From Nocardiopsis sp. CC223A (GTDB lineage Bacteria; Actinomycetota; Actinomycetes; Streptosporangiales; Streptosporangiaceae), in NCBI RefSeq assembly GCF_030766825.1, contig NZ_JASFDV010000006.1:62001-126000 (forward strand): a stretch of DNA of 64,000 bases. The letters run 5' to 3'. The notes beneath the pieces are model-generated. The model had not been told where the DNA came from, made no database searches, and saw only the letters and a program-made list of their open reading frames with translations. The position numbers were made by a program, and so were the translations under genes. The stretch's first letter is position 1. The number at the start of each line of letters is the position of its first letter. Shown here one piece after another: positions 55,885 through 63,914 of this stretch.

Positions 55885-56568
55885 TCAGCCGGGTTGCCTG
55901 GTTCCGAGGCGTTCTTCCACGGCTCGGAACCAGGCGTCGGCGTGCGGGCACTGGCGTCGGATCTCCTCCACACCGGCCAAACAGACGGTGTCGGGGCCGT
56001 CCCTGGTCTTGCGGTAGGTCGGGTACAACCCCTCGATCCGTTTCGAGGGCGCGGTGTTCGGACCGTCGTTGACCAGCTCAGGACCTCCCGCGCTCTCGAC
56101 GATTGCGCGGAGTGAGTCGGCAAGCCTCGGTTCTTCCACGAGTTCGCCCAGGGTCTCCGCACAGGCGAGTACCCAGGCCTCGGTCTCGTGCAGGATCAGG
56201 TAGGGAAGGAAACGGGGGTCGCCCACGGCCTCGGCGATGGCGGATTCCACATGGGCGACCCGGTCGTACGGCGTCCCTTGCGGCCTGTTCTTCATCCCCG
56301 GTGCGTCCGACGGGGCGCCGTAGTAGTCCACCAGGGTGGTGAGCACCTGGATCGAGGTGTCGCGCAGGAGCAGTCGGACATCCCGGTCCAGTGCGTTCCA
56401 ACGGCCGACGCCTCCCTTGCTGTCGGGACCCGCGACGGTACGCCTCGTGGTGAGGACGGACACCGTCACGTAGGTGTCGTGTGAGGTGAAGTAAGGCCGC
56501 AGCGTCTCGGTGGCGAGGTTCTCCTCGGTCTGGCCCTCGCAGAGGATGTGCAGCCTGCGCACGTTCAC
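55885..56568 (-). CDS. DUF4276 family protein (TOPRIM-like)
   Basis: 227 aa from GTG 56568, which overlaps the stop of the ATPase gene by four bases; the frame is open upstream but the family begins at VRRLHILCEGQTEENLA. CEGQTEE resembles motif 1 of TOPRIM nucleases (EGxxE), and LVDYYGAPSD and HETEAWVLA are typical of DUF4276. DUF4276 proteins are commonly encoded next to an AAA ATPase, as here, and such pairs are suspected of defence roles. I infer that the two proteins work as a split OLD-type nuclease. G+C and codon bias are looser than in proB, suggesting transfer. Confidence 0.78.
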   Translation of the reverse strand: MNVRRLHILCEGQTEENLATETLRPYFTSHDTYVTVSVLTTRRTVAGPDSKGGVGRWNALDRDVRLLLRDTSIQVLTTLVDYYGAPSDAPGMKNRPQGTPYDRVAHVESAIAEAVGDPRFLPYLILHETEAWVLACAETLGELVEEPRLADSLRAIVESAGGPELVNDGPNTAPSKRIEGLYPTYRKTRDGPDTVCLAGVEEIRRQCPHADAWFRAVEERLGTRQPG

Positions 56569-57683
56569 CTTCGCTCGGAGCGGGGGCGTCCCCCCAGGAG
56601 GTTCTTCTGCCACAGTTCGCCCAGGGAGTACTCCTCCAGCCACATCTGGAGCTCTTCCGGCCTGGGCCGGTGGAAGACGGAGGCTCCCGCCTCCCGTTCG
56701 ACCACGATCAGATCCTCCAACGCCACCTGGTCGATCAGGGTGACGGATTGGGTGGCGATGACGATCTGGCTGTCGACGCTCGCCGCATGGATCATCTCGC
56801 CGAGTTGCACGATGGCGTAGGGGTGCAGGCCGAGTTCGGGTTCGTCCAGAACGATGATCCCCGGTCTGCCCGGCATGTTGAGCAGGGTGGCCAGGCAGAC
56901 GAAACGCAGGGTGCCGTCGGACATCGCGCTGGCAGGGAAGACGTTCTCGCTGTCCTGTTGGGTCCAGCGCAGCCGTACACGCTCGTTCTGTTCGACCAGC
57001 ACGAAGTCGCGGAAGAACGGCGCGATGCCCCGCACATCGCGGAGGATGCGGTTGTAGACTTCGGGCTCCCCATCCCGCAGACGCAGCAGCACGGCAGCCA
57101 GGTTGGCGGCGTCGGGGTGCAGGGCGAGGTCGTCGGCCGTATAGCCGTTGCCCTTGACGGGGGCGTTGGCACTGGTGTCGTGGAAGTGGAAGACACGGCA
57201 GCCGCCGAGCCGCTCCAACACTGGCTCGGAGACCGACCGGAGTTCCGCGGAGGCCCCGACTTCGCCACTCGACACCTCGGGGAGCAGGCTTTCCTTCGAT
57301 CCCCTTGTGACCGAGATGGCCGTAGGGGCGAGCCCTTCTTCAGCGGGCGCGGAGATCATCTCCCTGCTGAAGACCAGTGAGTCATCCGTTGTGGGAACCA
57401 TTGCCGCTTCGTAGGTGACGAGGCCGAATCGTGCTCTGAGGATGATCTCGCCGCTCGGCTCCGGTCCCTTGTGGAGCAGGTTGGATGCCCCGCCGCTTTG
57501 AAGGGTGTGCATCCCCAGGCGTCCATCGGCGATCTTGCCGATCATCTCCAGCGCCGCGATGAAATTGCTCTTGCCCGACCCGTTCGCTCCGACCAGGACG
57601 TTGACATGCCCCAACTCGACCGTGGCCGAGCGAATCGAGGTCAGGCCTTCGATGGTCAGGGAGCTGAGTCTGCGGCGTTCCAT
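56565..57683 (-). CDS. AAA family ATPase (OLD/AAA_21-like)
   Basis: 372 aa from ATG 57683. It has an ABC/SMC-like split ATPase: Walker A VGANGSGKSN (31-40), a middle insert, the signature-like ASAMSDGTLRFV (about 252-263) and Walker B IIVLDEPELGLHP (about 276-288), then a switch stretch IVIATQSVTLID. It lacks its own nuclease domain; the overlapping DUF4276 gene may supply it. Its G+C is a little lower than its neighbours'. It is transcribed first in the pair, and its promoter must lie in or near the duplicated proB end. Confidence 0.83.
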   Translation of the reverse strand: MERRRLSSLTIEGLTSIRSATVELGHVNVLVGANGSGKSNFIAALEMIGKIADGRLGMHTLQSGGASNLLHKGPEPSGEIILRARFGLVTYEAAMVPTTDDSLVFSREMISAPAEEGLAPTAISVTRGSKESLLPEVSSGEVGASAELRSVSEPVLERLGGCRVFHFHDTSANAPVKGNGYTADDLALHPDAANLAAVLLRLRDGEPEVYNRILRDVRGIAPFFRDFVLVEQNERVRLRWTQQDSENVFPASAMSDGTLRFVCLATLLNMPGRPGIIVLDEPELGLHPYAIVQLGEMIHAASVDSQIVIATQSVTLIDQVALEDLIVVEREAGASVFHRPRPEELQMWLEEYSLGELWQKNLLGGRPRSERR

Positions 57684-57711
57684 ACGACAACCCTAGCCAG
57701 AGCCGGGCCGC

Positions 57712-57757
57712 TACGAGCGCGTGCCGGTCCACCGCGGCGACCTCGTCACCCGGTGAC
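57712..57757 (+). repeat. Direct repeat, right copy (diverged proB 3' end)
   Basis: This segment reads YERVPVHRGDLVTR and a stop, against YERELVHRDDLVVL and a stop in proB. It differs at six of 46 bases from 55821-55866 and is in the same direction. It lies just upstream of the ATPase start on the opposite strand. It looks like a displaced proB end, as left by an element that inserted at, and re-created, the 3' end of proB. Confidence 0.8.
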
Positions 57758-57924
57758 GCCGCTCCCGGGACGGCCGCCCGCGAGAGCCCCGTGGACGGCC
57801 GCCCACGGGGCCGGATCTCGGCGACACGGCCCCGGTGCCCGCAGATGTCCCCGGCCCGGGAGAGAATCCGGTCACAGGGACATGGAAGGGGCGGGTCCCC
57901 CGCCCCCAGGGGAAGGAGTGCCCC

Positions 57925-58812
57925 ATGCCGAGCTTGACGGCGCGGCTGCTGTCATTGGCGCTGCGTGTGGTGCGCAAGCGCCCGATGGGCTCGGTGGAGA
58001 GCGCCCGGGAGTGGCTGTACGAGCCCAAGGACGACCCCGCGCCCCCGCACTGGGTCGCCCAACGGCACTGGATCGGCCTGCGGACGGTCGCCGGCTTCCC
58101 CGTCTACACCGTTCTCCCCCGCGACACGGAGAACCCGGTGAAGGCGGTGCTGTACGTGCACGGCGGGACCTACGTCAGCGAGATCTCCGCGTGGCACTGG
58201 GTGCTCGTCTCCCGGATGGCCGACACGGGCTGCCGGGTGGAGGTGCCGCTCTACGGGCTGGCGCCCGAGCACACCTACCGGGAGGCCTTCCCGTTCCTGA
58301 CACAGGTCTACCGGGAGCTGTCGGCGGACGTGGCGCCGGAGCGGACCGCGTTCGCGGGCGACTCCGCGGGCGGCGGCCTCGCGCTGGCCCTGGCCCAGAC
58401 CCTGACCGGCGCGGGGCTGCCGGAACCGGCGCGGCTGATCCTGATCTCCCCGTGGGCCGACCTGACGATGTCCAACCCCGAGATCGCCGAGGTGGACGAA
58501 CGCGACCCCTGGCTGAGCCCGGTGGGGATGCTGGAGGCGGCGAAGTCCTGGTCGGGCGGGGACGACCTGGCCCTGCCCCGGCTGAGCCCGGTGTACGGGG
58601 AGCTGGCGACCCTGCCGCCCATGGACCTCTACATCGGCACGCGCGACGTGCTGCTGCCGGACACCCGCCGCCTGCGGGACCTGGTGGCCGAGGTCGGGGG
58701 CACGGTCCGGCTCAGCGAGGAGGAGGGCGCCTTCCACGTGTACCCGCTGGTCCCGGTGCCCGAGGGCGGCCCGGCGCGGGCCGAGATCCTGCGGACCGTC
58801 CGGGACCTGTGA
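57925..58812 (+). CDS. Alpha/beta hydrolase (hormone-sensitive lipase-like)
   Basis: 295 aa from ATG 57925 with GGAAGGAG upstream. Motifs of the HSL group are present: oxyanion HGGTYV (about 84), nucleophile elbow GDSAGGG (about 153), Asp in GTRDVLLPD and His in EGAFHVYPL. It should hydrolyse short acyl esters. It converges on a pair of short-chain dehydrogenases, a grouping seen in lipid or ester metabolism clusters. Confidence 0.88.
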   Translation: MPSLTARLLSLALRVVRKRPMGSVESAREWLYEPKDDPAPPHWVAQRHWIGLRTVAGFPVYTVLPRDTENPVKAVLYVHGGTYVSEISAWHWVLVSRMADTGCRVEVPLYGLAPEHTYREAFPFLTQVYRELSADVAPERTAFAGDSAGGGLALALAQTLTGAGLPEPARLILISPWADLTMSNPEIAEVDERDPWLSPVGMLEAAKSWSGGDDLALPRLSPVYGELATLPPMDLYIGTRDVLLPDTRRLRDLVAEVGGTVRLSEEEGAFHVYPLVPVPEGGPARAEILRTVRDL

Positions 58813-58814
58813 CC

Positions 58815-58846
58815 GCCCGCGGCGCCCGGAACCGGGCACCGCGGGC
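58815..58846. terminator. Bidirectional terminator between hydrolase and SDR genes
   Basis: GCCCGCGG (58815-58822) and GCCCGG (58824-58829) pair with CCGGGC (58832-58837) and CCGCGGGC (58839-58846), with one C/A mismatch and a two-base turn. It lies between convergent genes. Confidence 0.72.
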
Positions 58847-58852
58847 GCGAGG

Positions 58853-59602
58853 TCAGGTCATCCGGCGTACCACCGACAGCGGCAGCCGCTTCAACAGGAA
58901 CCCGATCGGCACCCACGGCCAGGCGGGGACGTACGCCTTGACCCTGCGCTTCTCGATGGCCGCGACCATGGCGCGCACACCCGTTTCGGTGTCGACCATG
59001 AACCGGGTCCGCTGCTCGACCTTCTCGTTCATCTCGGAGCGGATGTAGCCGGGGTGGACGACCGACACGTCCACACCGGGGATGTTCTCGGCCCGCACCC
59101 CCTCGGCGAGGGCGGACACGCCCGCCTTGGTGGCGGCGTAGACGGTCATGGAGCGGCGCATGCCGCGCAGCGCCGACATGGACGAGATCACCACCAGGTG
59201 GCCGCGGCCCTGCTCCCGGAAGATCTCCAGGGCCGCCTCCACCTGGGCCAGTGCGCCCACGAAGTTGGTCATGGCGGTCTGCCGGTTGGCGTCGAACCGG
59301 CCGGTGCCCAGCGCCGCGCCCTTGCCCAGCCCGGCGTTGACCACCACCCGGTCCACCGTCCCCAGTTCCCCGGCGAACTCGCCGAAGACCCGGAAGACGG
59401 CGTCGTCGTCGGTGACGTCCAGGGCCTTGAGCACCACGCGCCGACCGGGGTGGGCGGCGGCGATCTCCGCGCGCAGCCCCTCCATCCGGTCCGTGCGCCG
59501 GGCGCACAGGCCCAGGTCGTAGCCGAGCGCAGCGAACCGGCGGGCCATCTCGGCCCCCAGCCCGGCGCTGGCCCCGGTGATGACGACGGTGCCCTTGCTC
59601 AC
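58853..59602 (-). CDS. Short-chain dehydrogenase/reductase
   Basis: 249 aa from GTG 59602, which overlaps the upstream SDR stop (GTGA). Cofactor motif TGASAGLG (9-16), NAG in VVNAGLG, catalytic Ser in ISSMSA and YAATK. ARR after the second strand (LCARRTDRM) suggests NADP(H). The C-terminal part has a hydrophobic segment (WPWVPIGFLLKRLPLSVV), so it may sit at the membrane. Substrate unknown; cotranscribed with the next SDR. Confidence 0.87.
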   Translation of the reverse strand: MSKGTVVITGASAGLGAEMARRFAALGYDLGLCARRTDRMEGLRAEIAAAHPGRRVVLKALDVTDDDAVFRVFGEFAGELGTVDRVVVNAGLGKGAALGTGRFDANRQTAMTNFVGALAQVEAALEIFREQGRGHLVVISSMSALRGMRRSMTVYAATKAGVSALAEGVRAENIPGVDVSVVHPGYIRSEMNEKVEQRTRFMVDTETGVRAMVAAIEKRRVKAYVPAWPWVPIGFLLKRLPLSVVRRMT

Positions 59603-60423
59603 ACCTTCTCCTTCGCCGCGGACCCGCCGACATGCCTGAGCATCTGCCCGGCCACGGCCCGCATGGTCCGGTCGTACAGGGGGCGGGCCAGCCGCTTGGC
59701 CCAGAACGCGCTCTTGGCCTGTGCGTCGGGGAGGATCAGGTGGGTGCCCCGGTCCACGGCGCGCACCACGCGGGCGGCGATGTCCTCGGCGCCCAGGCGC
59801 GACCCGTTGATGAGCTTGACCGCGCTCTTCTCCACCTCGGGGTCGCTGCCGCGCAGGGACGAGGCCAGGTTGGTGCGGAAGAACGAGGGGCACACCACCG
59901 ACACCCGTACCCCGAACGGGTGGAGTTCGTGGAGCAGGGTCTCGCTGAGCGCGACCACGGCCGCCTTGGTGGCGTTGTAGGAGCCCATCGCGGGCGGGTG
60001 GATGAGCCCGGCGGCCGAGGCGGTGTTGACGATGTGGCCCGAGCCCCGGCGCTTGAACAGCGGGGTGAAGGTGCGGCAGCCCCGCACCACGCCGAACAGG
60101 TTGATCTCGGTGATCCAGCGCCAGTCGTCCATGCCCAGGACGTCGATGCGGCCGCCCGCGGCGACCCCGGCGTTGTTCACCAGGACGTCCAGGCCGCCCC
60201 AGTGCTCTTCGACCCAGGCCAGGGCGCCGGCCCAGTCGTCGTCGGAGGTGACGTCCAGGCGCAGGTAGTCGGCACCCGCGGGCAGGTTCGCGGGCGCCTC
60301 CTCGGCCAGGTCGGTGGCCAGCACGCGGTCGCCCCGCGCACTGAACTCGGCGACCAGGGCCGCGCCCAGTCCGGAGGCGCCGCCGGTCACCAGGACGGTG
60401 CGGGGGGTGGAGGAGGTGGTCAT
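59599..60423 (-). CDS. Short-chain dehydrogenase/reductase
   Basis: 274 aa from ATG 60423. Cofactor motif TGGASGLG (about 13-20), NNAG, Ser in NTASAAG and YNATK. Asp after the second strand (LATDLAEE) suggests NAD(H). It is a paralog-like partner of the following SDR and they overlap by four bases, so they form one operon. The tail (RRPLYDRTMRAVAGQML-like) is basic and may touch the membrane. Confidence 0.87.
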   Translation of the reverse strand: MTTSSTPRTVLVTGGASGLGAALVAEFSARGDRVLATDLAEEAPANLPAGADYLRLDVTSDDDWAGALAWVEEHWGGLDVLVNNAGVAAGGRIDVLGMDDWRWITEINLFGVVRGCRTFTPLFKRRGSGHIVNTASAAGLIHPPAMGSYNATKAAVVALSETLLHELHPFGVRVSVVCPSFFRTNLASSLRGSDPEVEKSAVKLINGSRLGAEDIAARVVRAVDRGTHLILPDAQAKSAFWAKRLARPLYDRTMRAVAGQMLRHVGGSAAKEKV

Positions 60424-60601
60424 GTCCGGCTCCGTGTTCCATCGGTTCGCTGTCGAACGACGGGAACCCGGTGCGCCAGGTCGGGTCCGTCGGCGGATGC
60501 GCCGCCCTGCGGCGCCGCGTCGCGCCCTTGATCCTAGTGAACGCCGTTCGGGTATCCCCGCGGCGGTCCTGCCCACCGTCCCCGGGGTGCGTCCGGACCC
60601 C

Positions 60602-60607
60602 TATCAT
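60602..60607 (+). promoter_or_regulatory. Possible -10 of the PemK/MazF-like gene
   Basis: TATCAT lies seven bases before the ATG at 60614, so transcription would begin at or next to the start codon and give a leaderless mRNA, which is common in actinobacteria. No -35 is seen. Confidence 0.4.
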
Positions 60608-60613
60608 GCCCAG

Positions 60614-61060
60614 ATGAGCGAACGTACGGCACAGCACAGAGACGACCACCCCCACCGCGGTGAACTGCGGGAGATCCCCACCTCCGAGAACGCCACCAAG
60701 CTCGTCTACGCCCCCGAACGGGACGGCCTGGCCGACGCGGGCGAGATCGTGTGGACCTGGGTCCCCTTCGAGGAGGACCCCTCCCAGGGCAAGGACCGGC
60801 CGCTGTTGGTGGTCGGCCGCAAGGGCCGCCGCCTGCACGGGCTGATGCTGTCCTCCCAGCGCCCCGAGCAGTGGGAGCTCCAGGACTGGCTGCCCATCGG
60901 CTCGGGCCCCTGGGACCGCGAGGGCCGCGACTCCTTCCTGCGGGTGGACCGCCTCTTCGAGTTCGACGAGGACGACATCCGCCGCGAGGCCGCCATCCTG
61001 GACGAGGAGATCTTCTGGCTGGTCGCCGACGTCCTGCGCAGCCGCTACGGCTGGAGCTGA
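60614..61060 (+). CDS. PemK/MazF-like protein
   Basis: 148 aa from ATG 60614. After a polar N-terminus, GEIVWTWVPFEEDPSQGKDRPLLVVGRKG (about 43-71) matches the beta-barrel start of PemK/MazF-like proteins. The end is YGWS. No antitoxin gene precedes it: the upstream neighbours are SDRs on the other strand. Such stand-alone copies are widespread in actinobacteria and may not be toxins; RNase function is not demonstrated. Confidence 0.68.
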   Translation: MSERTAQHRDDHPHRGELREIPTSENATKLVYAPERDGLADAGEIVWTWVPFEEDPSQGKDRPLLVVGRKGRRLHGLMLSSQRPEQWELQDWLPIGSGPWDREGRDSFLRVDRLFEFDEDDIRREAAILDEEIFWLVADVLRSRYGWS

Positions 61061-61246
61061 ACCCGGACGCGCCCGGGCCGGCCGGCCCGGGCGCCGGTCC
61101 GACCCGTGGACGCGAGCAGGCGGAGGAAAGGGCCGGGCGGGGCGGGGCCCGGGCGGATAGGCTGGACCGATCACCCCGGCCCGGTCCTTCGACGCGGCAG
61201 GACCCGGGCGTGCGGGGTCCCTCCCGAATCCCGAGAGAGTAACGCC

Positions 61247-62521
61247 ATGAGTGACATCGAGCGCGAGGTCCGCGCGGTAGCCGAACGTGCAGGGGACGCG
61301 GCGGCCGACCTCGCCCCGCTCAGCCGGGCGGTCAAGGACGCCGCCCTGGAGGCGATCGCCGACGCCCTGGTCAAGCGGGCCGACGAGATCACGGCCGCCA
61401 ACGCCCGGGACGTGGCGCGGGCCCGCGAGGACGGCACCTCCGAGGCCATGATCGACCGCCTCACACTGACCCCGCAGCGCATCGAGGCCATCGCCGACGC
61501 CGTCCGCGAGATCGTCGAGCTGCCCGACCCGGTGGGCGAGTCGGTACGCGGCGGGGTGCTCCCCAACGGCCTGGACCTGCGCCAGATCCGTGTTCCGCTG
61601 GGCGTGGTCGGCATCATCTACGAGGGCCGCCCCAACGTCACCGTGGACGCCGCCGCGCTGTGCCTCAAGAGCGGCAACGCCGCCCTGCTGCGCGGCTCCT
61701 CCTCGGCCTACGACTCCAACACCGCCATCGTCGGCGTCATCCGCGACGCCCTGGCCGACACCGGGGTCCCCGTCGACGCCGTACAGCTGGTGCCCGGCCG
61801 CACCCGGGAGTCCTCCCTGGCGCTGATGCGCGCCCGCGGCCTGGTCGACGTCCTCATCCCGCGCGGCGGCGGCTCCCTCATCCAGGCCGTGGTCCGCGAC
61901 TCCACCGTCCCGGTCATCGAGACCGGCGAGGGCCTGTGCCACGTGTACGTGGACGCCGGGGCCGACCTCGACAAGGCGGTGGCCATCACCGTCAACGCCA
62001 AGGCCCAACGGGTGTCGGTGTGCAACTCCGCCGAGACCCTGCTGGTGCACGAGGCCGTCGCGGAGGAGTTCCTGCCGCGGGTGCTGGCCGAGCTGGCGCA
62101 GGCCGGCGTGACCGTGCACGGCGACGCCCGGGTGCGCGAGATCGCCGCCGCGCACACCTCGCCCGCCGACGTCGTCGAGGCCACCGAGGAGGACTGGGCC
62201 ACCGAGTACCTGTCCTCGGACCTGGCGGTGCGGGTCGTGCCCACCATCGACGACGCGCTGGCGCACATCCGCCGCTACTCCACCAAGCACACCGAGGCCA
62301 TCGTCACCGATTCCCTGAAGACCTCCCGTTACTTCGTGTCCCGGGTGGACGCGGCCGCGGTGATGGTCAACGCCTCCACCCGGTTCACCGACGGCGGCGA
62401 ATTCGGATTCGGTGCGGAAATCGGCATCTCCACTCAGAAACTGCACGCCCGTGGCCCCATGGGCCTGACCGAGATGACCTCCACAAAGTACATCGTGACC
62501 GGTGACGGCCATGTGAGGTGA
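61247..62521 (+). CDS. proA: Gamma-glutamyl phosphate reductase
   Basis: 424 aa from ATG 61247 ([16 protein letters not shown]). It reduces gamma-glutamyl phosphate to glutamate semialdehyde in proline synthesis. Motifs include [20 protein letters not shown], catalytic Cys259 in [13 protein letters not shown] and the C-terminal [13 protein letters not shown]. It is separated from proB by the accessory genes and so probably uses its own promoter. Confidence 0.96.
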   Translation: MSDIEREVRAVAERAGDAAADLAPLSRAVKDAALEAIADALVKRADEITAANARDVARAREDGTSEAMIDRLTLTPQRIEAIADAVREIVELPDPVGESVRGGVLPNGLDLRQIRVPLGVVGIIYEGRPNVTVDAAALCLKSGNAALLRGSSSAYDSNTAIVGVIRDALADTGVPVDAVQLVPGRTRESSLALMRARGLVDVLIPRGGGSLIQAVVRDSTVPVIETGEGLCHVYVDAGADLDKAVAITVNAKAQRVSVCNSAETLLVHEAVAEEFLPRVLAELAQAGVTVHGDARVREIAAAHTSPADVVEATEEDWATEYLSSDLAVRVVPTIDDALAHIRRYSTKHTEAIVTDSLKTSRYFVSRVDAAAVMVNASTRFTDGGEFGFGAEIGISTQKLHARGPMGLTEMTSTKYIVTGDGHVR

Positions 62522-62537
62522 GCCGTCCCCACCCGTG

Positions 62538-62571
62538 CGGGCCGCCTCCGGACACCGTCCGGGGCGGCCCG
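62538..62571 (+). terminator. Terminator after proA
   Basis: A 9-bp outer stem (62538-62546 with 62563-62571) encloses CCGGA/TCCGG (62548-62552 with 62558-62562), 17 bp after the proA stop. Confidence 0.75.
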
Positions 62572-62668
62572 TGCCGTACCCGGTCCCGCCGGGCGGAACG
62601 GGTCGGCCGGTGTGTCCACCGGCTGCCATTGTCACCTGGAACGTTTTCCCAGCGGAAACCTGGACAGA

Positions 62669-62682
62669 AGCGAATCTTCGCT
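62669..62682. promoter_or_regulatory. Palindrome in the promoter region of the secreted protein gene
   Basis: AGCGAATCTTCGCT is a perfect 6-bp dyad with a two-base centre, within the only AT-rich part of the gap 62522-62810 and 130 bp before the start. It may be an operator. TACTTT at about 62715 is a possible -10. Confidence 0.35.
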
Positions 62683-62810
62683 CAGCAAGTATTCCCAAAG
62701 CGACGAGAGATCGGTACTTTCACTGAGGTGTCTTCCGACGCTCTCACCCCGCTCGGGTACCCCCGGGAGCGTCGTCACCCCCACGGTCACGATGAAAGGA
62801 ATCCCCCCGC

Positions 62811-63782
62811 ATGAAGATCCGGAGCTCGGTCGCTGCCGCGGCCACGGCCGCCCTGGCCGTCGGCGGCGTCACGCTCATGGCCGCTCCCGCTCAGGCGGAC
62901 CTGGTCACGCTCTGCTCTGGCCACGGCGGCGCCATCACGCTGCCCACCGACCTCGCGGTCCCCGCCGGCAAGAGCTGCTTCCTGGACGGCACCGTCATCC
63001 AGGGTGACGTCATTGTCCGCAAGGGCGCGAACCTGCACATCCTGGGCGGTGAGATCGAGGGCGACGTCAAGGTCCAGCCGGACGGCTACTTCGACGCCTC
63101 CGAGACCACCGTCGACGGCCGTGTCGTCAACCGCGGCTCGTACGGCACCTACCTGGAGGACAGCAGCGCCGGCGCGGCCCTGCGCACCGTCCCGGTCGAG
63201 GGCGCCGCCAACGACGGCTTCGCGTTCGTCGTCGACTCCTCCGTCAAGAACATCAACGCCCAGACCGGTGCCGTCTACGTCGAGGGCTCCCGGGTCGGCG
63301 GCGCCGTCAAGGGCACCGGTGTCGAGTACGTCGACATCTACGACTCCGTCGTGCGCGGCGCGCTGACCGTCAGCGGTTCCACCGGTGGCGGCATCCTCTG
63401 CGACAGCGAGGTCCTCGGCGCGGCGTCCTACACCGACGGCGCCGGCCCGGTGGCCGTCGGGGCGGGCGAGCAGGAGGGCTTCTGCGCGTCGGTCAACTAC
63501 ATCGACGGCACGCTGACCGTCACCGGCATCTCCGGTGGCGCCTACATCGACAACAACATCATCGGCGGCGACCTGGCCGTGTCGGGCAACACCCCGACCG
63601 CCCAGATCGGCGAGAACAACCGCGTGCGCGGCGACATCCTCACCCAGGAGGTGGCGCTGCGCTCCTTCAGCACCGCCGTGGCGGAGGAGTTCGAGGAGCA
63701 CGAGGAGGACCTGGTCGAGGAGGTCGAGAGCGCCCGCGCCGAGACCGTCGACGAGGCCATGGCCGCCGGTCCGGCCTTCTAG
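62811..63782 (+). CDS. Secreted protein with bactofilin/beta-helix-like repeats
   Basis: 323 aa from ATG 62811, with AAAGGA upstream. A signal peptide (1-29, SVAAAATAALAVGGVTLMAA, cleavage near AQA-DL) precedes a Gly/Val/Asp-rich domain with short repeated strands such as GTVIQGDVIVRKGANLHILG and GEIEGDVKVQ, which suggests a right-handed beta-helix. A few Cys (CSGHGG, SCFLDG, LCDSE, FCASV) may form disulfides. The end (EEFEEHEEDLVEEVESARAE) is an acidic helix. No family with known function is recognised. It stands alone with its own terminator. Confidence 0.75.
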   Translation: MKIRSSVAAAATAALAVGGVTLMAAPAQADLVTLCSGHGGAITLPTDLAVPAGKSCFLDGTVIQGDVIVRKGANLHILGGEIEGDVKVQPDGYFDASETTVDGRVVNRGSYGTYLEDSSAGAALRTVPVEGAANDGFAFVVDSSVKNINAQTGAVYVEGSRVGGAVKGTGVEYVDIYDSVVRGALTVSGSTGGGILCDSEVLGAASYTDGAGPVAVGAGEQEGFCASVNYIDGTLTVTGISGGAYIDNNIIGGDLAVSGNTPTAQIGENNRVRGDILTQEVALRSFSTAVAEEFEEHEEDLVEEVESARAETVDEAMAAGPAF

Positions 63783-63813
63783 GACCTGCGACCGCACCAC
63801 CGCTCCACGCGCA

Positions 63814-63846
63814 TCGGCGCCGCCGGCACAGTGCCGGCGGCGCCGA
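63814..63846 (+). terminator. Nearly perfect palindromic terminator
   Basis: Sixteen bases (63814-63829) are complementary to 63831-63846 with a single base at the centre. It lies 32 bp after the secreted protein gene. Confidence 0.8.
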
Positions 63847-63914
63847 GCCTCGTGTGCGCGGGTCCCGGGTGCTGCTACGGTGCGGGCGACGACGAGGTCG
63901 CGAGGAGAGAGCCC

